NCBI GenBank assembly: GCA_004151065.3
Contig: NWUY0300023476.1
Coordinates: 57,553 to 73,570, forward strand
DNA from: Larix sibirica
Lineage: Eukaryota > Streptophyta > Pinopsida > Pinales > Pinaceae
Reading direction: 5' to 3'
DNA: 16,018 bases
The position numbers were made by a program, and so were the translations under genes. Of the stretch, positions 7,848 to 16,016 are shown piece after piece. Each line of letters opens with the position of its first letter. Position 1 is the first letter of the stretch. The notes below the pieces were generated by a model. That model searched no databases and was not told where the DNA came from. It was given only the letters and a program-made list of their open reading frames with translations.

Positions 7848-8778
7848 GATTTCCCTAGACTTGATGAGGAAACAGTTCATGATGACTCATTTTTGGATGA
7901 GCATATATTGCTTATCTTATATTCAGATCCCTAGTATGGAGACATTATCATGTATCTCTGAAACCTGAAGTTCCCTCCACATATTTTGAGGGATGAATGA
8001 GGATGTATACATCGTCAGGATAAGAACTACCTTATTATCGGCGACACTTTGTATCGTCGAGGGTTTGATTCCATTTTGCATCATTATTTAACTCGGGAAG
8101 AAGAAAAGGTTGTGCTTAATGACTGCCATAGTGGGGGGTGTGGTGTTCACTTATCCAGGCCGGTGACAACTCAGAATATTCTGCGAGTTGGTTACTATTG
8201 GTAGTCTATATTTAAGGATTGTGTTAACGCGGTTAAGAGATGTCACCCTTTCCAAGTGTTTTCTAGCAATATACACTTGCGTCCCACCCCTTTACATCTA
8301 GTCATAACCATTAGTCCCTTCACTAAGTGGGGGTGGATTTCATGGATAGAAACCTAGCTCCGGCTGGGGGGCATTACCATATCATGGTCGTATATTACTT
8401 TACTAAGTGGGAGGAGGACATGCCCACTGTTAAATTCGATGGTGATACCGCAACCCACTTCGTGTTCAATCAGATTATCGCTTAGTTTGGGATCCCAAAG
8501 TAGATTGTCACTAAGCATCGTAGTCACTTCCAAAATAAAATGATGGCAGAATTGGCACTAAAGCTGGATTTTAAACAAGATCATTCATCATCTTACTATC
8601 TCCAGGAGAATGTCCAAGTAGAGGCGGTTAATAAATATCTTAAGACCATTTTACATAAAACCGTCAGACAAAGAAAGTCTAACTGGCATATTATGTTATA
8701 TCCTGCTTTGTGGGCATATCGAACCGCAGTGAAGACTTCCACCAATTTCTCACCTTTCCAGTTAGTTCATGGTGTGGA
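7848..8778 (+). pseudogene. Degenerate integrase, 3' truncated at an N
   Basis: Integrase inserts the DNA copy into the chromosome. Frame 3 gives the N-terminal zinc-binding region: NDCHSGGCGVHLS supplies both His, and KRCHPFQ at 8238-8255 supplies one Cys while the last zinc Cys is Phe (TTC at 8250). A shift in the G-run near 8329-8333 leads to frame 2 and the catalytic core. The first Asp is present in VDFMD (8336). The second is replaced by Lys in IVTKHRSHFQN (8513), and the Glu is present in VQVEAVNK (8621). WAYRTAVKT and FSPFQLVHG follow, then the sequence stops at 8778. Stops within the core include TAG at about 8480 and 8501. The C-terminal domain and the 3' LTR are missing from the window. 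Confidence 0.92.
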
Positions 8779-8779
8779 N
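8779..8779. other. Single ambiguous base at integrase / transposon-end junction
   Basis: The integrase reading ends one base before this N, and the CACTA-like terminus CTACAAGAA starts one base after it. The integrase reading does not resume after 12232, so a simple insertion into this integrase is not supported by what can be seen. Confidence 0.6.
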
Positions 8780-8788
8780 CTACAAGAA
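8780..8788 (+). repeat. Possible left CACTA terminal repeat
   Basis: CTACAAGAA matches the inverse of the right terminus for nine bases, then diverges. Its position immediately after an N makes chance less likely but leaves the CA untestable. Confidence 0.4.
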
Positions 8789-9194
8789 TATTTCAAATTC
8801 AAATTTTGGTGTTGTTTTAATAATTTTTTCACTTTGAATGAGGTTTAAGTGATAAACTATAATCATGATGTTATTTGTGAACCCATTATTCAACATAATG
8901 ACCTTTAGAACCCTTCAAAACCTAAGGGGACAAACCATAATAAAAAATCTAAAGCAAAAATAAAAAGTTTCCTTTAAAACCAATTTTTTTTCTAAAGTAA
9001 GCAAATGAGAAAATTTAAGCAAATGAGCAAACTTAAAATAAAAATCACAATCGAAATATAAAATTGAAGAAAATAAGTTCATGACTTAACACATACCATT
9101 CTCAAACTTCAACCTCCTTCACATGCGATGCCCATGATTCCAAGTTGTTCTTAATATGTAAGAATTATGTTCCCTATGCATGAATTGTTGCAGA
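8789..9194. other. AT-rich, no gene seen
   Basis: A-rich sequence with short homopolymers around 8940-9000 and near-repeats of AGCAAATGAG at 9000-9030. No reading frame of note. It does not visibly share the 130-bp repeats found at the other end of the proposed transposon. Confidence 0.5.
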
Positions 9195-9197
9195 TAG

Positions 9198-9413
9198 ATT
9201 GGTCATATAATCAGCATGTTGAAAATATTCAGACACGGCAATAATAACTATGAAGAAATTGGATATCGAATTGCAGAATCACTGGAAAATCTAGTGAACA
9301 CCAACACAGAGGCAATGCATATAACTAATTATGCACCCAACCATGAAGTCTCACCATATTTAAAATCTCTGTTACCAAATCCAGTAAGACCTATAATTAA
9401 TTTCGAATCATAA
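9198..9413 (+). pseudogene. Unrecognised short coding remnant
   Basis: An open frame of about 72 codons with protein-like composition, for example GYRIAESLENLVNTNTEAM and NHEVSPYLKSLLPNP. It follows a TTGTTGCAG at 9185-9193 that could be a 3' splice site. The frame closes at 9411-9413; a shifted frame then reads GNYYYMHPEDGKDTKV (from about 9427), which may be its continuation. No family is recognised. It could be a decayed transposon-encoded protein or chance. Confidence 0.25.
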
Positions 9414-9426
9414 ATAAGTTTAAAAG

Positions 9427-10060
9427 GTAATTACTATTACATGCATCCAGAAGATGGAAAGGACACAAAAGTGAGGCTACATTCATAATTGATTTGAAGG
9501 ATTTCCTTAATGCTCATGAAGTCAACATGCTTGCAAGTCATCCGAACGAGATGTCAATCACCTTTTTATCTAGTTCGTCACCCATGTCAAATCTTATAAT
9601 AGGCGTGTCGGTTACCCTCTCCACGTAATCAAATATGGACCATCATCACGATTAAATCTTGCAATCCTGGACATTGGTGTATTCCCATTTACGCCACATG
9701 TATCCACATCCTCCGATCGGTACGATCTAATATGGGGGAATATATGGGCCATTCATGTGCTAGATATCCTCGGTATCCCCGCCACAATTCATCCCTACAT
9801 GAACACCTGCGATTAGAACCCCAAATGATCTGAGTCATCCATGCTTCATTTCCCTGTGGCTCATCCAAAGCTTTGCTTCTAGCCTCCAATGACCACAATC
9901 TATGCTATCATTAATCTCTGTCGTTTGCACGGCCTTCCTCCTATGGAACGTATTCACGCTTCTTTCCATGCTAATGCCTGCGATCACTGGCCAAATCAAT
10001 CTGGATGACCCGAATCTTCCCTCCTAGTGATGATTCCCATAAAATGAATCAAGGATGTAC
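9427..10060 (+). pseudogene. Possible degenerate coding region, unrecognised
   Basis: This stretch is clearly more GC-rich than its neighbours on both sides. One plus-strand frame, interrupted by only a few stops, gives protein-like text such as LDIGVFPFTPHVSTSSDRY, NIWAIHVLDILGIPATIHPY and LCRLHGLPPMERIHASFHA. A 69-codon minus-strand ORF at 9689-9898 overlaps it. I cannot tell which strand, if either, was coding, and recognise no domain. The shift in composition is the main reason to list it. Confidence 0.3.
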
Positions 10061-10539
10061 ATGTGTTGGCCTCTGGTGGATTTTGATAAATTCATACTTC
10101 CAAGTCCATGTACCAAAGGTGTCACATTAGCAACCTCATTTTAAGGTGGCACAAATTGATCTAGTACCTATATGATCTGTAAATGTAGGATTTATATTGC
10201 ACATAACTCAAGAGCACAAACAAACCCAATTTCGTATTTGAAATTTGAATTATGTAGATCATTGTTCTCAAAATGACTCTAGGAATTTTGTTCTTAGTGA
10301 AATGTGCAAAAACAACAATCAACCTCTAAATCTATTTATGAAAAACTTTATGTAGTATTCAAATCCAATTTCTCCCATATGTAATGTGGGGATACATGAA
10401 TATCAGCTTATGATTTTCATACTAACAATGATTCCTATTCATAAAAATATTCCTTGATAGACCCATGCATACTCCAATTTGGGTATGGTTTTTGGGGTGA
10501 TATATATTTATAAAGACTCCCCAGATGGGGTGAAAGGAA
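10061..10539. other. AT-rich spacer, no gene seen
   Basis: No convincing reading frame. A TATA-like TTTATAAAG lies at 10507-10515, followed by the small inverted repeat CCCCA-GA-TGGGG at about 10519-10530. These could be promoter remnants for the plus-strand remnants downstream, but nothing else supports it. Confidence 0.35.
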
Positions 10540-10758
10540 ATGAATTATGAACACCACATGGAACAGGGTTATCATGGGAGGGCGTGTGTATTTAATTCAG
10601 CCCATATCTGGTTTAATGAGCTTTCATTTGAATGTGCTTGTGCTCAGTCGCATCACGTGCTCTGGTGGTTTAATGGGTTGTCCTTCCCAACGATTTTGCA
10701 TTGGATCGCGGTGGATGGATTTAATTTCGAATATGGTGGGGTAGATTTCTCATCTTAA
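10540..10758 (+). pseudogene. Low-confidence ORF, unrecognised
   Basis: A 72-codon ORF starting at an ATG about 25 bases after the TATA-like sequence, with an overlapping 65-codon ORF in another frame. The product is rich in His, Trp, Phe and Cys, which is unusual and argues against real coding. It lies inside the proposed CACTA element. It may be a chance ORF. Confidence 0.15.
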
Positions 10759-10972
10759 ATATATCTTTTCATATGGTTTTTGGTGTACTCTGGCCAGTAT
10801 TTTTACAATGCAATTATGGCATGGGACACATATTTCTTGCTGGAACCCTGCTTAGCATCCTAACTTCATTGTTGTGGTATCTGCGGAGTTGAAGGTCATT
10901 GGGATATGGTTTTGGAGCATTCCTACTTTGAGACTCATAGGAAATTACCATCATGGGTATGGTGGCCATCCT

Positions 10973-11476
10973 TAGGCCTATATTACTCTAGATTATCCTC
11001 CCTTATCTTCTATATCGAGTGAGCGGTCCTCATCGGGGGACATGGACCTTGGTGCAGGTCATGAAGCATCTAAAGCTAACCAGAAGAAGAATGAATGGTC
11101 ATGTATGGTGGAATGGTTTGATGTTTTGGGGAATTATCTTGGATATGGAAACAACTTGCCACTACCTCTATCGCGGCCTGATACTACGCCTCCTTCTTTG
11201 AATTTGGGTAAGACCTCATGTTCTCGCTATTCCGAGGCTCTGGATTTGAATTCTGAGGATAATTCGCCTTTGGTTCATGCCTTATGTGATATGCACTTTG
11301 AACATCATTGCCACATGGAAGATGTCACTTACAGATTGGAATTAATGGATAAAAAAATATTTTCTATTCTCTTTATCCTCTTTGGTCATGGCACTGGTTC
11401 ACCTCGGATGGTCATTGTCAATCATGACACAATCATTGTGCAGGATAGAGTTTCCACTCAGGAATTGGGATGCTAA
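10973..11476 (+). CDS. Unrecognised ORF near the 3' end of the CACTA-like element
   Basis: The frame is open from after a TAG at about 10973 to a TAA at 11474-11476. The first in-frame ATG at 11042 gives 144 residues. Upstream of it the same frame encodes a Ser-rich stretch (SSISSERSSSG). The protein has an Asp/Ser/Leu-rich middle (EALDLNSEDNSPLVHALCD), a His-rich patch (HFEHHCHMEDV), and a hydrophobic run IFSILFILFGHG too short for a sure membrane segment. T-rich sequence and AATAAA signals follow, as at the 3' end of a plant transcript. It is probably the last exon of a transposon gene or a captured host fragment. No family is recognised. Confidence 0.4.
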
Positions 11477-11743
11477 AATACTTCATTTTATTTCTTTTAT
11501 GTTTCAGTTTATGTATGTTATGTCTTAGTTTTTGTCTTGCTACAAGCCATACTTCAGCGGTTAATTATGTATTAGACTACTAGTTTTGTGTTCAGGATGA
11601 GAGGCCTTCTTTTTGTGAAATGTATTGGTATCCATATCTCTTGATATCTCAGGGTATCAGTCACCAGAGGGCCTTTGTCTAGGCCCTTAGAATCTATTAT
11701 GTACTTTTCCTCATGATATAATATAATGTCGCTCTTTCTTACA

Positions 11744-11753
11744 AATAAATAAA
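11744..11753 (+). terminator. Overlapping polyadenylation signals
   Basis: Two overlapping AATAAA hexamers (11744-11749 and 11748-11753) lie about 270 bases after the stop of the plus-strand ORF, in a T-rich region. They are a plausible transcript end for that ORF, before the sub-terminal repeats. Confidence 0.4.
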
Positions 11754-11849
11754 TGTCCATTTGAATTTCGAGTGGACAAGGTGCAACTTCAAGTTCCCTA
11801 GTAAATTCAAATTCACCAAAAAATTATTGTTGAGGGCCCTTCAAAGATC

Positions 11850-12216
11850 ATCACCAAACTGCCGCCAAAAATATAATTAGCAATGGGGATGACCATAAGT
11901 GACATTGGTGATGACCGTTTAAGGTGTGTCACGGGCATGATGGTCTCCAAAAGGGATTTGTTGATAAGATTTAAAGAGTTCTCACCAAAATCATTTATGG
12001 CGATGCTTTTCATAGCTTGTCACCATAAGTGACTCCATCAACGACCTTTAAAGTTCTGTCACTAGCATGATTGTCACAAAAAATGGATTTGGTGATGGGA
12101 TTTAAAGAAATTTCACCAAAAGAACTTATAGTGACATTTTCCCATAGCCCATCACCATAAGTGACTTTGGTGACAACTGTTTAAGGTCTGTTGCAAGCAT
12201 GACCATCATCGTAGGC
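11850..12216. repeat. Sub-terminal tandem repeats, unit about 130 bp
   Basis: The motif CCATAAGTGAC occurs at 11893, 12023 and 12155, so spacing is 130 and 132 bases. The units also share a TTTAAAG element, a (G/C)CATGA(T/C) element, and (T)TCACCAAAA at about 11982 and 12113, with a partial unit from 11850. Related short words (GTGAC, GGTGATG, GTCAC) recur throughout in both orientations. Such repeats next to the terminus are where CACTA transposase-type proteins bind. Confidence 0.8.
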
Positions 12217-12217
12217 C

Positions 12218-12232
12218 TTTTTTCTTGTAGTG
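12218..12232 (-). repeat. Right CACTA terminal inverted repeat
   Basis: TTTTTTCTTGTAGTG reads CACTACAAGAAAAAA on the minus strand, the canonical start of plant CACTA elements. It sits directly beside the sub-terminal repeats. The next three bases, ACC, would be the target-site copy. Confidence 0.8.
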
Positions 12233-12547
12233 ACCTAGCGTATTTATTTGATAAAAGTGATGATGAGGGAGAATTTAACATATGAAACACTGGTTTATTC
12301 AAGACGTGACTACAAAGAAAAATTTCTTGAATCCAAGCTAACTTGAATGTACTAATCCTTAGGATGAGGAATTCAATAATTCGTACACAACTATAGGGAA
12401 AAACATGAGGAATAAAGGAAATGAAGTCATATTTTATGTGTAAAACATATACAAGAAACTCCTCGTAGCTCTGAAATAGACATAAAATATTTAAAATATA
12501 TAATAGAGGAAAAACAATTTATGGCTTTTAATATTCAAACATCATAA
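12233..12547. other. AT-rich non-coding, no gene seen
   Basis: No reading frame and no recognised element between the transposon terminus and the minus-strand primer-site candidate. Confidence 0.5.
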
Positions 12548-12562
12548 GCATCACCGATACCA
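12548..12562 (-). promoter_or_regulatory. Possible tRNA-Met-type primer-binding site
   Basis: On the minus strand this reads TGGTATCGGTGATGC, sharing TGGTATC and the later G..GC with the initiator-tRNA-Met site TGGTATCAGAGC used by many plant retroelements. Seven exact bases are weak evidence alone. Confidence 0.2.
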
Positions 12563-12565
12563 TAA

Positions 12566-12847
12566 TGAGATTAAACTACTGCATCAAACTTCTATTAATC
12601 TCATGAATCTTTACATACAAGACATATGAAATAACAATGGGCTCACTTAACAGAGGAAACACATCTCTGAAACATTGTTGTATCTTTAATCTCATACATA
12701 GCCAAATTACAAGAGCCAATTCTGTCTCTTGAATCTACAAAAATAGATAGAGATCCTCTCTTCCTACAATTTCCATCCCTTTAGACTAAGTACAAATGAA
12801 TTTATATAGTCTCTAAGTAACTAAATTCAGTTTATTACATCCTAACA
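12566..12847 (-). mobile_element. Possible LTR, minus strand
   Basis: On the minus strand the stretch starts TGTTAGG and ends TCTCA, giving TG...CA ends over 282 bases, three bases before the primer-site candidate. TATATAAA occurs at plus 12800-12807 in the right orientation. Against it: there is no polypurine tract before it, no recognisable internal region after it, and no second copy in the window. It may just be the 3' flank of the minus-strand pseudogene. Confidence 0.2.
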
Positions 12848-12875
12848 GAATTGTAAAAAGATTCGATTTACTTTT

Positions 12876-13736
12876 TTACATTAGTATTTTCCAACATTTT
12901 TTGTTGAACTTAGCATCTTTAATTCTTTTTGTTGGAAGTCTTGTTTTTGCCCTCATGTATATATTTGGTTGGCTAAGAGGATACCCCATTGGCCTTACTT
13001 GAGGAATTCCATCTTGGTTCATTTGGTACATCATTTTCACATTAGCTGGTCTTGCAGGTGGCATGAAATAAATAGGTAGTGGCTGATTTGGAAATTGACC
13101 TGGTGCCTGCACTGATGGTTGAACTGCTACCTAATCATACTGTTGGCCTGAATATTGTCCTGAAGAATGGCCTGAGGATTGTGTAGTTAGTGCTCTAGGT
13201 GGAAACAAATGTTTGTGATATTGAATAACCATTTGCCACTCATTTCCCAATGGATGTCTATGAGATCTTAGAGCTTCCAAAGATATCTATGCATTGGTTG
13301 TTTTATCATAGGATATTGGCCCCAATCTCTTGGTAATATTTCTTAATCCTACCCATATTTCAAACCAGTCCTTTAGTATTTCTATTGCATGTTCCCCTTC
13401 TACTTATCCTTCCAATGGTTCAGGAGGAAATTCTTCCTTCTTTTGATTTACATGCTCTTTGTAGGTTTCCTTGGGTTACGAATATCCATTTCCATCCCAT
13501 GGAAAAGGTATTCTTAGATTCAACACATCATTGAACAAGGCTTTAAAAATGCTTATTTCATCTACCAGTTCTTTGACATTGTCTTTCATTATGAATACAT
13601 ATGTTTGTTCCATGATCATAGATATAGCTATCTTGATCATATGAGTCTTGTTATCAATCCATTTTTCATCTAACTTCCTTTTTGTTCGACTGTTTAAGTA
13701 ATCTATTACTTCTGAGACTTCTTTGGGCATTTTCAC
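12876..13736 (-). pseudogene. C-terminal segment of the minus-strand protein
   Basis: One frame from 13736 to a stop at 12876-12878, about 286 codons with five or so stops. An 86-codon helical piece comes first (KEVSEVIDYLNSRTKRKLDE, then KELVDEISIFKALFNDVLNL), followed by EILKDWFEIWVGLRNI. Then a low-complexity tail follows: SSGHSSGQYSGQQY and a Pro/Gln-rich run with FPNQPLPIYFMPP. It ends with basic RAKTRLPTKRIKDAKFNKK. A Gly/Ser/Tyr/Gln tail plus basic end is compatible with nucleic-acid binding or condensate formation; that is inference. Confidence 0.55.
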
Positions 13737-15002
13737 AATAAATACTTTTCTTCTAATTTTATCTCTACATTAGCTTCAGTTTCCATTTCCAATTCATCTT
13801 GAATAACCTCAAAATAATCCCACTTTTGTGTGAACAATTCACTAACTTTCTCCCAAACATGCTATGTTATTCTCCTCAAGATATTTTCTCCTTCGACATT
13901 CATTTGTAATGAGGTTATCTGGATGTTTAACTCTTCTATTTATTCCTCTAGGTCTATTATATCATCCTCTTTTTTGCTGACTTCAATTTCTAGTTCGAGG
14001 ATCCTCGTGTATTTTATCTCAATATCCTTTTCAGCCTCACTGAGCTTGCTACCTAGTTCAATATTCTCTTCAATGGGTTGAGGACTTGACCTCATATTTT
14101 CTTGGTCTTATTACATTGCATCTACATCTATGGACTCTAGAGGGACATCTTGTTGCTCACCGGTTGCATCTGTTATATCTGTTGTTGTAAGTTGACTCTT
14201 TGTTGCTTATGTTGTACATGTTGTTGTAAGATGACTTTTTGTAGTTGTAGGATGACTCTCTATTGGAATTGCGAGACTTGATGTTCCAATATCTCCTCAA
14301 GTGGAGATTTTAGTTCTTTCCAACTTCATATTAGCTATTTTCCAATGCAAATCATCAATCTTTTTTCTTTGTTCATCGACTAACTTTTGGTATTCTATCA
14401 TGGTAGCATAAATTTTCTCCTTTTCTTCCTGCGCTTGTTTTAACTCTTCAGTCTAGACTGGGTCTATTTTGGGCATATTCAACGTCTTCCTCAGGGTGGC
14501 TATCTCATTATATTTCTTCTCAATAAGTGATTTTATTTGTGATCCATCTTGTGGATTAACTGCCAATGCCACCAACTTTGCCTCTAATGAATTTAGTGTG
14601 GCTTGCTTTGCCCTAGTTTTTCACTTCTCCATCTTATATAGATTTTCAAACTTCTCTAGTGCCAATATAATCTTTATTTCCTCTTTATCTGAATTAACTA
14701 TCTCTGTGCATATCATGTCATTGGTATGCTTGTAGAAGTCCAATTTATCCATCTTGTTGAATTCCTTGAAGTTGACAATGTGTTCCTCATCCCTCCAATC
14801 ACTCAACTTGAAAAGTTTAGGCACTTTGGTCTTGAGAATAGAAAACCTAGATGTGTATTAATGATGATCATCCACTGATATTAATATTTTCCCTGTAACT
14901 GGTATTTATTGTCTGATATCCTTCACCATTTTCAATCCCTTTTCTCTGATATTTTTGTAACTGGCATGAAGGTCTGTTTTCACAGGAACTGGTTCTCCTA
15001 AT
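13737..15002 (-). pseudogene. Central coiled-coil segment of the minus-strand protein
   Basis: A single frame reads through about 420 codons with roughly a dozen stops. The longest open piece (14621-14824) includes LFKLSDWRDEEHIVNFKEF. Heptad-like helical runs follow: EELKQAQEEKEKIYATMIEY and QRKKIDDLHWKIANMKLERT (about 14320-14440), then, after the Thr-rich linker, SEAEKDIEIKYTRILELEIE and KKEDDIIDLEE (about 13930-14060). Coiled coils of this length point to a self-associating structural protein. Confidence 0.5.
14181..14260 (-). repeat. Short repeats encoding a Thr-rich linker
   Basis: GTTGTTGTAAG(T/A)TGACT occurs at 14181 and 14220, with a diverged third copy GTAGTTGTAGGATGACT at 14241. 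On the minus strand they encode repeats like KSHLTTT and KSQLTTT between the two coiled coils. Confidence 0.65.
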
Positions 15003-15545
15003 GATGATCCATGTATCTTCTAGGGAATAGTGAACTAAATAGATGGATAACTAGTATATTGAATGGGAGGTCTCCTTGGGAAATATGTTTTTTTGTCAGC
15101 TCAGTGATCTCCCTCAGGACTTCAACTGACTCTGACACCTCCACCAATTCTTGCTCATCTCCTTCAGTGGTTGTTCTAGCCCTTTTTGGGTCTTGGCTTT
15201 GCTAATCTTGATCAATATCCATCTCCCAAATTTCTTCTGATGTTCTTTTTTGTCCTATCAGCTATTATTGTATTTATTTCTCTTCAAATATTTTTAGAGC
15301 CTTGTGGACCTCTTCCCAGGACTCTTTATTAGCTATTTTCTCCCAGAGTGGTCTTGCTTCACATGCATATGCTGAGTTTTTATTCTCCAACCTTTGTTTT
15401 GAGATAATATGGTGTGGGTCATAGGATTACTTCTCAGCTTTATCAAGGTTGAGTTGACTTAATTACTCTTCCACATATTGAGAGGAATTTAGTCCTCTTA
15501 TGATAAGACCTACTTCCTCTAAAATAAAAATGACCTATGTTTCCT
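15003..15545 (-). pseudogene. Second segment of the minus-strand protein
   Basis: Read one frame over from the N-terminal segment: LIIRGLNSSQYVEE, YDPHHIIS, RPLWEKIANKESWEEVHKAL, then an acidic helical run with TTEGDEQELVEVSESVEVL and REITELTKK. Stops at several points, including TAG at 15202-15204. The high Glu/Lys/Leu content and spacing suggest a coiled coil. Confidence 0.5.
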
Positions 15546-16016
15546 AAAATTCCTGAATTGTAGCTCATTTGAGGTCAATATTTTCCTCACATACTCCATG
15601 GAAAAGATTATTAGGGTAAAAAAAGTAGTTAATTTTTATGGCTCCTCTTCAAAACCATAAACCCTGATTACTGTGCGACCTTCATAAAGGAACCAATCCC
15701 CTGTTTGAATCTCTGAAGTGAACTATAGTTGCTTTTTGTTTTCGGGACGCATTCTTGGGGGTGAGTTTCCAGAAATCAAGCTATAGGTAAATCTCATAAC
15801 ATTATCTGTAAACTCTGATAAATTAGAGTTGTCATCTCTTCTAAGGACTAAATCAGTGCAATCATATACTGGAATTTGTGTTTCTTGTTCATCAGTAGTA
15901 TTCAGAACAATATGTTTAAAGATTTCAAAGTTCTGGTAGAAAAACATGAAGAACAGGTAAGATGGGAATCTAAAGTACTCAATGGCAGGGAATTCCTCTA
16001 GTTGTTCATGGATTAC
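15546..16016 (-). pseudogene. N-terminal segment of the minus-strand protein
   Basis: The frame is open from the window edge (16016) to a TAG at 15723-15725, about 97 codons, and continues with one TAA to about 15546. It includes EEFPAIEYFRFPSYLFFMFF, FEIFKHIVLN, SPPRMRPENKKQL and, after the stop, TGDWFLYEGRTVIRVYGFEE. The dense aromatic and hydrophobic pattern, kept across the stop, is what a folded domain looks like. The hydrophobic PSYLFFMFF run is short and is followed by polar residues, so I do not call a membrane segment. Confidence 0.55.

Larger units (their letters stand above)
3081..8778 (+). mobile_element. Degenerate Ty3/gypsy LTR retrotransposon, copy B, internal region
   Basis: The order Gag, zinc-knuckle remnant, aspartic protease, reverse transcriptase, RNase H-like region, integrase is that of Ty3/gypsy (Metaviridae); in Ty1/copia integrase precedes reverse transcriptase. 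Protein motifs place it among the plant non-chromoviruses, nearest the Tat/Athila branch as I read them, and no chromodomain region is reached. It cannot be functional: I count at least five frameshifts, well over a dozen in-frame stops, a deletion between protease and reverse transcriptase, and substitutions at catalytic residues. Neither LTR is present; the left side starts at the N at 3080 and the right side is cut inside integrase by the N at 8779. Confidence 0.92.
8780..12232. mobile_element. Probable gutted CACTA (En/Spm) DNA transposon
   Basis: CACTA elements move by a transposase that recognises terminal repeats beginning CACTACAAG and sub-terminal repeats. The right end is well supported: TTTTTTCTTGTAGTG at 12218-12232 is the inverse of CACTACAAGAAAA, preceded by about three 130-bp repeats. 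The left end is weaker: CTACAAGAA at 8780-8788 lacks the first CA, which may be hidden by the N. No TNP2-type transposase or DUF4216/4218-like motif was recognised inside, so it would be non-autonomous. No 3-bp target duplication can be confirmed (GGA before the N, ACC after the right end). The true left end may lie elsewhere. Confidence 0.6.
12876..16016 (-). pseudogene. Long broken minus-strand protein gene, unrecognised, coiled-coil rich
   Basis: About 1,000 codons of protein-like sequence run from the right window edge leftward, with at least three frame changes (near 15545, 15000 and 13740) and about 25 stops. In order there is a hydrophobic/aromatic N-terminal domain, an acidic middle, Lys/Glu-rich coiled coils, a Thr-rich repeat linker, a second coiled coil, a helical segment and a Gln/Pro-rich tail ending in basic residues. 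The 5' end is outside the window. There is no protease, polymerase or integrase. The shape (large helical protein with low-complexity basic tail) could be a Gag-like product of a non-autonomous element or a multicopy host gene remnant. I do not recognise it. Confidence 0.6.

Noticed and set aside
7333-7960. Second archaeal-type RNase H, as in Tat elements
   Set aside because: Text passes directly from the connection region into the integrase zinc-binding region with no further RNase H motif.
11668-11687. Hairpin AGGGCC-loop-GGCCCT
   Set aside because: Six-base stem only; expected by chance in a window this size and not tied to any terminator or RNA gene.
11813-12013. 66-codon minus-strand ORF
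   Set aside because: Lies in the sub-terminal tandem repeats and is not kept from unit to unit.
8780-12232. Clean CACTA insertion into the integrase with target duplication
   Set aside because: Sequence after 12232 does not continue the integrase and the flanking triplets (GGA, ACC) do not match; the N prevents a firm statement.
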